Source: Acidimicrobiia bacterium (GTDB lineage: Bacteria > Actinomycetota > Acidimicrobiia > Spongiisociales > UBA5794). From it: a DNA stretch of 15,349 bases. The notes under the pieces were generated by a model, which ran no database searches, was not told the DNA's origin, and was given only the letters and a program-made list of their open reading frames with translations. The stretch spans positions 1-15,349 of the forward strand of contig JAUXCV010000014.1 of NCBI GenBank assembly GCA_030618675.1, in the 5' to 3' direction. The position numbers were made by a program, and so were the translations under genes. Positions 1 through 6,043 of the stretch are shown here, piece by piece. Position 1 is the stretch's first letter. The number at the start of each line of letters is the position of its first letter.

Positions 1-1374
1 GACCCTGATGGCCTTGCCTATTCGGCCGTCGGCCGTGCGTCGGTTGTCCTCGTGGCGGCTCCCGGTCCCAGCCCCAGCATCAACGTGACCGCCAGGTCGG
101 AAGGAACCTGGGGCAACGATCTGTTCATCGGTGTGGTCCATCCGGATGCGACCGACAACACCACGTTCGGCCTGACCGTGCGCGAGTACGACGGCGATCG
201 GCTCGTCGCGATGGAGAGTTACGACTGCGTCAACACCACGACGGGTGACGCCGGCAACATCGCCACCATCGTGAACGCAGCATCCGATCTCATAGAAGTC
301 AAGATCGATGCCGCAGGCACCAGGCCCGGTTCGTCCCGGGTCGATGCCGACGTGGCCCCCGCTGTCGGCGAGGCGAACACTGTCAAGCTGGACGACCTCG
401 GCAAGTCGGTTCTGACACGGCTCGCCGGAGGGTGCGATGGTGCAACACCGGGATCCGCGGTGTGGATGGGCAGGGCGTCCGGTGCGATCGTGGGCAGCGA
501 GGTTGACGGCTCCGGGATGTTCGCTCTGAACCGGATAGCGCCTGAGATCTTCAACATCATGTGCATCCCGGCTGCCGCTGAACTGGACGAGGCAGGCACG
601 TCGGCCGTGTACGCGGCGGCGCTCGGGTACTGCAAGGACAAGCGTGCGTTCCTGATCGTCGACCCGCCGGCCGGCATGAACACGAGTGAGGGCGTGCGGG
701 GCTGGGGGAACCTGCCTCGAGACGGGAACGCAGCGTCCTACTTCCCGCGGCTTTCGATCGGTGACGCCCTGAGCGGAGATGGCCCCCGGGAGTTCGCATC
801 CAGCGGCACCGTGGCCGGCATCTACGCCCGGACCGACGTTGAGCGAGGCGTGTGGAAGGCGCCGGCCGGTATCGAGACACGGCTTCTGGGCGCCAATCTT
901 CGGCTGTCCCGGGCTCTCACCGGCGAGCAGGCCGGTGTCCTCAACGCCCGAGGTGTCAACGCGCTGCGCAACTTCCCGCAGTACGACAACGTCGTTTGGG
1001 GTGGTCGAACGCTGGCCGGGGCTGACGGGACGGCATCGGAGTGGAAGTACGTCCCGGTGCGACGCACAGCGCTCTTCATCGAGGAGGCGCTCATCCAAGG
1101 TCTGCAATGGGTCGTCTTCGAGCCGAACGACGAACCTCTATGGTCTCAGATCCGTCTGAACGTGGGCGATTTCCTGCAGAACCTATTCCGCAAAGGTGCC
1201 TTCCAGGGAGCCAAGCCCGACGACGCCTATTTCGTGAAGGTCGACGGGGGAACGACGACGCGGGCGGACATCGAGGCAGGCGTCGTGAACGTCGTGGTTG
1301 GTTTCGCGCCGCTACGACCTGCCGAATTCGTCGTGATCAAGATCTCGCAAAGGGCGGGACGGCTCCAGGCATAG
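1..1374 (+). CDS. Contractile tail sheath protein, C-terminal part (5' end outside window)
   Basis: The frame is open from base 1 to the TAG at 1372-1374, giving 457 residues of a larger protein. The GTG at 52 is internal and not a credible start, because the frame upstream of it is open and reads sheath-like. Sheath subunits polymerise around the inner tube of contractile phage tails, tailocins and extracellular contractile injection systems, and contraction drives the tube through an envelope. Family-typical stretches are an early Ig/beta domain (VTARSEGTWGNDLFIGV), a core block (FNIMCIPAAAELDEAG, then YCKDKRAFLIVDPP), GIYARTDVERGVWKAPAG, NALRNFPQYDNVVWGGRTL, and the conserved C-terminal domain with LQWVVFEPNDEPLWSQIR and FAPLRPAEFVVIKISQ. 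Base composition matches the neighbours. The next gene, on the opposite strand, is hpt, so this is the last gene of its cluster on this side. I cannot tell prophage from injection system from this gene alone. The family call is near certain. Confidence 0.93.
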   Translation, partial: DPDGLAYSAVGRASVVLVAAPGPSPSINVTARSEGTWGNDLFIGVVHPDATDNTTFGLTVREYDGDRLVAMESYDCVNTTTGDAGNIATIVNAASDLIEVKIDAAGTRPGSSRVDADVAPAVGEANTVKLDDLGKSVLTRLAGGCDGATPGSAVWMGRASGAIVGSEVDGSGMFALNRIAPEIFNIMCIPAAAELDEAGTSAVYAAALGYCKDKRAFLIVDPPAGMNTSEGVRGWGNLPRDGNAASYFPRLSIGDALSGDGPREFASSGTVAGIYARTDVERGVWKAPAGIETRLLGANLRLSRALTGEQAGVLNARGVNALRNFPQYDNVVWGGRTLAGADGTASEWKYVPVRRTALFIEEALIQGLQWVVFEPNDEPLWSQIRLNVGDFLQNLFRKGAFQGAKPDDAYFVKVDGGTTTRADIEAGVVNVVVGFAPLRPAEFVVIKISQRAGRLQA

Positions 1375-1433
1375 GAAAAGCACCGTGCCGTTGGACCTTG
1401 TGATGAGATCTGAACTGAGCGATCCTGAGCGAT

Positions 1434-1940
1434 TCAGGTGCCCGGCACCGACCGGATATCCGGGAGTCCCCGGTAGCGCTCCGCGTAGTCGATCCCGTAT
1501 CCGACGACGAAACCCTGCGGGATCCACAGGCCCATGTAGTCGGACGGTGTGGCGCCTTCCCGCACCAGCAACGAGCATGTCTTGACCTCAGCGGGATGCC
1601 CGGCGAGGACGCGATCGCAGACGAAGTCCAGCGTCAGGCCGGTATCGAGGATGTCCTCGACCAGGATGACCGTCCGATCGGTCACGTCATGCTCGATGTC
1701 CTTCGTGATCTCCACAGCCCCCGACGAGACGGTGCCCTTGCCGTATGACCGGGCCCGGATGAAGTCGATCTGGACCGGGATCGTCATGGCTCGAACCAGG
1801 TCGGCGAGGAAGATGAATGAACCGGTCAGGACGCCGACGAGAATCGGTGTTTCGTTGGGGTAGTCGGCAGAGATCTCGTTGGCTATCCGCTCGACGGCGG
1901 CAGCGATCTCGTCTTGGCTGAAGCGGGGTTCGAGTTCCAT
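1434..1940 (-). CDS. hpt: Hypoxanthine phosphoribosyltransferase
   Basis: A cytosolic purine-salvage enzyme that transfers the phosphoribosyl group of PRPP to hypoxanthine (or guanine), giving IMP (or GMP). At 168 residues it is close to the usual bacterial length. The PRPP-binding motif VEDILDTGLTL is at 94-104, with the acidic pair E95/D96 and the presumed catalytic base D99. The flexible-loop signature SYG is at 65-67. The purine-binding C-terminal segment FVVGYGIDYAERYRGLPDI is intact. In loop I, where many family members read LKG, this protein reads L38-T39-G40. The position varies in the family (E. coli Hpt has Arg), so activity is not in doubt. The ATG at 1938-1940 follows a TAGAAT box by 6 nt, suggesting a leaderless mRNA. 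In actinobacteria hpt often sits with tilS and ftsH; neither is here. Confidence 0.95.
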   Translation of the reverse strand: MELEPRFSQDEIAAAVERIANEISADYPNETPILVGVLTGSFIFLADLVRAMTIPVQIDFIRARSYGKGTVSSGAVEITKDIEHDVTDRTVILVEDILDTGLTLDFVCDRVLAGHPAEVKTCSLLVREGATPSDYMGLWIPQGFVVGYGIDYAERYRGLPDIRSVPGT

Positions 1941-1946
1941 GAGACG

Positions 1947-1952
1947 ATTCTA
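1947..1952 (-). promoter_or_regulatory. -10 box of hpt (TAGAAT), leaderless arrangement
   Basis: TAGAAT on the minus strand ends 6 nt before the hpt ATG, so initiation 6-7 nt downstream would fall on or next to the A of the start codon. No Shine-Dalgarno is visible before this ATG. No convincing -35 hexamer is seen. Confidence 0.55.
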
Positions 1953-1979
1953 CGTCACGGGTCCCCGGCGATGCGATAT

Positions 1980-2010
1980 GTTCGTGGTGAGGCAGAAGAG
2001 GAACACGAAC
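1980..2010. repeat. Inverted repeat between malQ and hpt
   Basis: A perfect 7-bp inverted repeat, GTTCGTG at 1980-1986 and CACGAAC at 2004-2010, is separated by 17 nt in the 112-bp gap between the malQ stop and the hpt start. It lies upstream of the hpt -10 box, so it could be an operator. The long spacer makes a terminator unlikely. The only other structure in this gap is a weak CCCGG/CCGGG hairpin just after malQ. Confidence 0.3.
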
Positions 2011-2052
2011 GAGTAGTCGCTCAACCCCGGATGGGTTCCGGGAGGTGGCTCT

Positions 2053-3567
2053 TTACGAGACCTGGCCCACCGACGCTCGTCCGTAACGATCATTGAGATG
2101 ACCGAGCTGCGTCGCGATCCCATCGTCGGCGATCTGATCTGGGAGCACGCGCCACTGCCAGTTCGCGTCGGTCGTCCCCGGTTCGTTCATCCGGGCGGCT
2201 GAACCGAGGCGCAGCAGGTCCTGCAGCGGGGCGATCGCGAACACGGCCCGTGAGTTCCAGAGGCCTTGGAGGAATCCGGCCACCGGATCCTCGGGATCGA
2301 TCGAGAGGTAACGGGCCGCGAACTCGCGCTCACTCTCGGGCGCGGTCCTCCACCAGCCGAGTGTCGTGTCATTGTCATGCGTGCCCGTGTACGCCACGGT
2401 CTTGACCGGGTAGTTGTGGGGGAGAAACGAGTCGCTCTCGTCGGTCGAGAACGCGAAGGTCAGCACGCGCATCCCGGGGAACCCGGTCTGGTCGAGAAGT
2501 TCCGGCACCTTGGCAGACAGATCTCCGAGGTCCTCTGCGATGATCGGCAGAGCACCGAGTCGTTCCCGGACGGCATCGAAGAACGCCATCCCCGGCCCGT
2601 CGCGCCACACCCCCTCGATGGCGGTCTCAGCGCCCGCAGGGATCTCCCAATAGTCGGCGAACGCCCGGAAGTGATCGATGCGCGCGATATCGGCGATGTC
2701 GAACGTAGAGCGGAGTCGGTCGGCCCACCACGCATATCCGGTCTCGGCGTGGTGATTCCAGTCGTAGAGGGGGTTTCCCCACAGCTGCCCGGTTTCCGAG
2801 AAGTAGTCGGGTGGGACGCCGGCCACAACGGTCGGCCGGCGCTCTTCGTCGAGGAGGAAGCGTTCGGGTGATGCCCAGACGTCGGCAGAGTCGCCCGCCA
2901 CGAAGATGGGGACGTCACCGATGATCCGGACGCCGCGATCGGCCGCATGACGGCGCAGGGAATCCCACTGACGGAAGAACAGGAACTGTGAGAAGCGGAC
3001 CAACGAGATGGCCCCGTCATGCTGTCGTCGGAACGACTCGATGGTGCCGGTCTCTCGAAGGCGGAACTCGTCGGGCCAGTCCTGCCACGATCCGCCGCCG
3101 AAGGCGGTCTTGATGGCCATGAACAACGCGTAGTCGTCGAGCCAGTTCTTCTCGTTGCCGAAGCGCTCGAAATCATCACGCAGCAACGGGTCGCCGTGCC
3201 CGGCCTCGAAGCGGGCGAACGCCTCGGTGAGGATCTGCCTCTTCCACGGGATCACCGCCCCGTAGTCGACGTGATCATCCGGGAAACCGGGATCAGGCGG
3301 CAGGTCGATGAGTCCGTCGATCGCGAGGAGGGCGGGCGAAACGAGGTTGACGTTGCCGGCGAACGCGGAGAAGCACTGGTACGGCGAATCCCCGTAGCCG
3401 GTGGGACCCACCGGGAGGATCTGCCACAGCGAAGTCCCGCTCCCGGCAAGCAGGTCGACCCATCGGTGTGCCGCAGGTCCGATATCGCCGATCCCGTAGG
3501 GCCCGGGGAGCGAGGTGGGATGTAGGATGACGCCCGATGAGCGGTCGTCGCCGCCGAGTTCTTGCAT
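2053..3567 (-). CDS. malQ: 4-alpha-glucanotransferase (amylomaltase, GH77)
   Basis: This enzyme transfers alpha-1,4-glucan segments between maltodextrins in the cytosol, in maltodextrin and glycogen turnover. It has 504 residues, typical of the compact bacterial form. Visible GH77 landmarks, counted from the ATG: SGVILHPTSLPGPYGIG at 11-27, LPVGPTGYGDSPYQ at 51-64, GDVPIFV at 217-223, the loop AGVPPDYFSETGQLWG at 249-264, the nucleophile aspartate in RIDHFR (D298), the acid/base glutamate in AEDLG (E345), and TGTHDND with H397 and D398. All catalytic residues are present. The usual Gly after RIDHFR is Ala302. An upstream in-frame GTG at 3582 would add MHNGG, but the ATG at 3567 is preferred because a CACAAT box stands 6 nt before it. 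It is divergent from the acyl-CoA synthetase homologue, with 50 bp between the starts. Confidence 0.95.
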   Translation of the reverse strand: MQELGGDDRSSGVILHPTSLPGPYGIGDIGPAAHRWVDLLAGSGTSLWQILPVGPTGYGDSPYQCFSAFAGNVNLVSPALLAIDGLIDLPPDPGFPDDHVDYGAVIPWKRQILTEAFARFEAGHGDPLLRDDFERFGNEKNWLDDYALFMAIKTAFGGGSWQDWPDEFRLRETGTIESFRRQHDGAISLVRFSQFLFFRQWDSLRRHAADRGVRIIGDVPIFVAGDSADVWASPERFLLDEERRPTVVAGVPPDYFSETGQLWGNPLYDWNHHAETGYAWWADRLRSTFDIADIARIDHFRAFADYWEIPAGAETAIEGVWRDGPGMAFFDAVRERLGALPIIAEDLGDLSAKVPELLDQTGFPGMRVLTFAFSTDESDSFLPHNYPVKTVAYTGTHDNDTTLGWWRTAPESEREFAARYLSIDPEDPVAGFLQGLWNSRAVFAIAPLQDLLRLGSAARMNEPGTTDANWQWRVLPDQIADDGIATQLGHLNDRYGRASVGQVS

Positions 3568-3573
3568 GCCCCC

Positions 3574-3579
3574 ATTGTG
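3574..3579 (-). promoter_or_regulatory. Possible -10 box of malQ (CACAAT)
   Basis: CACAAT on the minus strand ends 6 nt before the ATG at 3567. It departs from TAnnnT at the first base, but the spacing equals that at hpt and at the 12466-13803 gene. The intervening GGGGGC is too close to the ATG to act as a normal ribosome-binding site. Confidence 0.3.
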
Positions 3580-3617
3580 CACATGCGACGGCCGCAGTTC
3601 TCAATCCTGGAGGAACG

Positions 3618-5327
3618 GTGGAGACGATCCCGCATCTGGTGCTGGCGAATGCGCAGCGATTCCGCGACGAACCGGCACTACGGCGTCGCGTCGGCGGCGC
3701 CTGGGAGACGATGACGTGGGGTGAGTACGGTGCGTCGGTGCGACAGGTCGCCGGGGCCATGATCGCTTCCGGTATCGAGGCGGGAGACCGGGTTGCGATC
3801 ATCTCGTACAACACGCCGGAGTGGGTGATCTTCGACGTCGCAGCGATGGCGATCGGGGCCGTCCCCGTCGGGATCTACTTCTCGAGTTCTGAAGAAGAGA
3901 TCGCAGAGATGCTCGAGCGAAGCCGAGCGAGGATCGTTCTCGCCGAGACGGCGGCGCACGTTGAGAGGATCGACGCGGCAGCCCATCCGTCTCTTGACCT
4001 GATCATCGGTGTCGACGACGCACCGGGAGACGCGATCTCATGGTCGTCGTTCCTCGAGCGAGCCGAACATGCGGACGACGGGGCTGTCGACGGCCGGCTT
4101 TCGGCCCTGCGCCCAGAAGATCCCGGAACCATCATCTTCACGGCCGCCGGACACGGCAACACGATCGGAGTCGTGCTCACACATGACAACCTCTTCTTCA
4201 CGTCCTGGTCGTCGATTGAACTGTCGGGCGCCGACCTCTCCGACAGCGCCCTCTCCTATCTACCGCTCAGTCACATCGCCGAGCAGATCTTCACGATCCT
4301 CGCCCCGGCCCAGGTTGGTTACAGCGTCGCGTTCGCTCAATCCCTCGGACGGGTTCGGGTCGATCTCCCCGAGATCCAGCCAACGATCTTCTTCGGCGTT
4401 CCATTGGTGTGGACCGGGTTCGAGCGAGCGGTCCGCAAGCAGATCGCCGGTCTCGGCGGGTACAAGCGGAAGATTGCCGACTGGTCGATGGCTGCAGCGC
4501 GTCAGAACCTCGCGATGCGGAACGAAGGACGGACGCCCGGTGTGTTTCACCGAGCAAGGACAGCGATCGCGCGGCGGATGTTCACCGATCCGGCGAAGAC
4601 CGCAATGGGCTTCTCGCGCACCAGGATCGTGTACAGCGGCGCCGCATCGGCCGATCCCGAAGGACTCGAGTACCTGGCCGGTCTCGACGTTCCCATCCGT
4701 CAGGTGTACGGACTGTCGGAGGCGACCGGCCCATCGTCGGTGACCAGGGAGGGAGCCGATCGGTACGGCACCGTCGGCTATCCCATGCCCGGAGTCGAGA
4801 TCTCGCTGGCCGAGGACGGAGAGATCCTGATACGAGGAAGGAGCGTCTTCTCCGGCTACCTCGACGATGAGGAGGCGACGCGGTACGCCCTGAGGGATGG
4901 CTGGCTCCACACGGGTGATCTCGGCACCATGGGGGAGGATCGTCAGCTCACGATCAGTGGCAGGAAGAAGGACATCGTGATCACGACCGGTGGCAAGAAC
5001 GTGTGCCCCCGTGCGCTCGAGGTTCTCCTGATGGAGGACCAGGCGATCGTGGATGCGGTCGTGGTCGGTGACGGCTACGACCAACTCGGCGTCCTTGTCG
5101 CGATCGAAGAGGGTTTCTCCGAGGACCCGGATGAGGCGCTTGCCCATGTCCGATCTGTGGTGAAGACCGTGAACCAGCGGTTCGCCCGGGCCGAGCAGAT
5201 CCGACGCGTCGGTCTTCTCCCTCGATCCCTGTCCGTCGAACTGGGGGAGAGGTCGGCATCCGGAGAAGTGCATCGAAACACGGTCGTCGACCACTTCGCG
5301 GATGAGATCGAAGACCTGTACCGCTAG
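3618..5327 (+). CDS. Long-chain acyl-CoA synthetase homologue (ANL superfamily), catalytically degenerate
   Basis: 569 residues, full length for a FadD15/ACSL-like protein. The GTG start at 3618 is chosen because GGAGG lies 5 nt before it; an upstream ATG at 3537 would add 27 residues unlike the family. Active relatives adenylate a fatty acid and transfer it to CoA. Conserved here: NTPEW at 65-69, YLPLSHIAEQ at 214-223, the A5 motif YGLSEATG at 364-371, the A7 motif WLHTGDLG at 429-436, and the A8 hinge SGRKKDIVITTGGKNVCP at 447-464. The A3 phosphate-binding loop, normally like TSGTTGxPKG, reads TAAGHGNTIG at 175-184. In A10, where ACSL proteins read like TPTLKVKRK, this reads SASGEVHRN, which puts Glu550 at the catalytic lysine. 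Flanks align without gaps in the same frame, so no frameshift explains this. It may be a pseudoenzyme or have a different activity. NfuA follows after 31 bp. Confidence 0.88.
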   Translation: METIPHLVLANAQRFRDEPALRRRVGGAWETMTWGEYGASVRQVAGAMIASGIEAGDRVAIISYNTPEWVIFDVAAMAIGAVPVGIYFSSSEEEIAEMLERSRARIVLAETAAHVERIDAAAHPSLDLIIGVDDAPGDAISWSSFLERAEHADDGAVDGRLSALRPEDPGTIIFTAAGHGNTIGVVLTHDNLFFTSWSSIELSGADLSDSALSYLPLSHIAEQIFTILAPAQVGYSVAFAQSLGRVRVDLPEIQPTIFFGVPLVWTGFERAVRKQIAGLGGYKRKIADWSMAAARQNLAMRNEGRTPGVFHRARTAIARRMFTDPAKTAMGFSRTRIVYSGAASADPEGLEYLAGLDVPIRQVYGLSEATGPSSVTREGADRYGTVGYPMPGVEISLAEDGEILIRGRSVFSGYLDDEEATRYALRDGWLHTGDLGTMGEDRQLTISGRKKDIVITTGGKNVCPRALEVLLMEDQAIVDAVVVGDGYDQLGVLVAIEEGFSEDPDEALAHVRSVVKTVNQRFARAEQIRRVGLLPRSLSVELGERSASGEVHRNTVVDHFADEIEDLYR

Positions 5328-5342
5328 CCGGGGACCCGGCGG

Positions 5343-5348
5343 TAGCAT
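5343..5348 (+). promoter_or_regulatory. Possible -10 box of the nfuA-like gene (TAGCAT)
   Basis: TAGCAT lies in the 31-bp gap after the acyl-CoA synthetase stop and 10 nt before the ATG at 5359. It would give a 5' leader of only about 3-4 nt. No Shine-Dalgarno precedes this ATG, which favours separate transcription over translational coupling. Confidence 0.35.
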
Positions 5349-5358
5349 CGTCGGTCCT

Positions 5359-5973
5359 ATGACCGATACTGAAACACCCGTCATCGAGATCACCGAAGAA
5401 GCGTTGGGGACGATCCTCGAACTCCGCGAAGCGGAAGAGATCGACGACCTTCACCTTGCGCTGCGGATCAGCGGAGTCGGTGCGAACGGGTACGTGTATG
5501 AGACGGCGTTCGTTCGTGGTGGCGACGTGTTCGCCGCCGATCACGTGGAAGAGCACGGAGGTCTTCCGATCGCCATCTCGGCGGGATCGGTTGAGGATCT
5601 CCGGGGTGCCGTCCTCGATCTGGCGACCGCCGGACCGTCGGCCGGTCTCGTCATTCGGAATCCGAACACACCCAGCCCGGGCCTTGGCCTTGGAGGTGAG
5701 ATCGAACTCTCCGGTACGCCGGAGGAGAAAGTCCAACAGCTTCTCGCCGAACAGATCAACCCTGCGATCGCTTCGCACGGCGGTATCGCCAGTCTCGTGT
5801 CGATGGACGGCTCCCGGGCCATGCTCGAGCTCGGTGGCGGATGCCAGGGGTGCGGACTTGCCGCGGTCACGCTTCAGGACGGTATCGAGAAGGCGATTCT
5901 CGAGCTGATACCGGAGATCACCGAGGTGATCGACGTGACCGATCACTCACTCGGAGCGAATCCCTACTTCTAA
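5359..5973 (+). CDS. nfuA: NfuA/NifU-like iron-sulfur cluster carrier
   Basis: 204 residues in the two-domain NfuA architecture. An N-terminal A-type (IscA/HesB-like) fold covers about 8-105 without its cysteines, as is usual for NfuA. A C-terminal NifU-type domain covers about 120-204. The cluster-binding CxxC is C162/C165 in GGGCQGCGLAAVTLQDGIEK, and the family's terminal aromatic signature appears as NPYF. In known homologues a dimer holds one 4Fe-4S cluster between the CxxC pairs and delivers it to apo-proteins. The ATG at 5359 is preferred over one at 5302, which overlaps the upstream gene and encodes a non-family extension. It is convergent with plsB; the 70-bp gap between their stops shows no strong terminator. 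No suf or isc genes are visible nearby. Confidence 0.93.
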   Translation: MTDTETPVIEITEEALGTILELREAEEIDDLHLALRISGVGANGYVYETAFVRGGDVFAADHVEEHGGLPIAISAGSVEDLRGAVLDLATAGPSAGLVIRNPNTPSPGLGLGGEIELSGTPEEKVQQLLAEQINPAIASHGGIASLVSMDGSRAMLELGGGCQGCGLAAVTLQDGIEKAILELIPEITEVIDVTDHSLGANPYF

Positions 5974-6043
5974 CCTCCGGCGTGCTCGGTAGCGGAAACG
6001 ATCCCAGGGGTCCGTTGCTTCATAGACCGGCCGCGAACGGTGG

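Noticed and set aside
1402..1439. Terminator or repeat between the sheath gene and hpt
   Set aside because: A duplicated TGAGCGAT and a CTGAA/TTCAG pair with an 18-nt loop are too weak to support a terminator.
4260..5393. A 377-codon open frame on the minus strand
   Set aside because: It is antisense to the acyl-CoA synthetase homologue and has no recognisable domain or start signal.
4981..5946. A 321-codon open frame on the minus strand
   Set aside because: It overlaps both the acyl-CoA synthetase homologue and the nfuA-like gene in antisense; both sense genes carry clear motifs.
5974..6043. Bidirectional terminator between nfuA and plsB
   Set aside because: Only 4-6 bp stems with bulges and no T-run are visible, so I did not list one.
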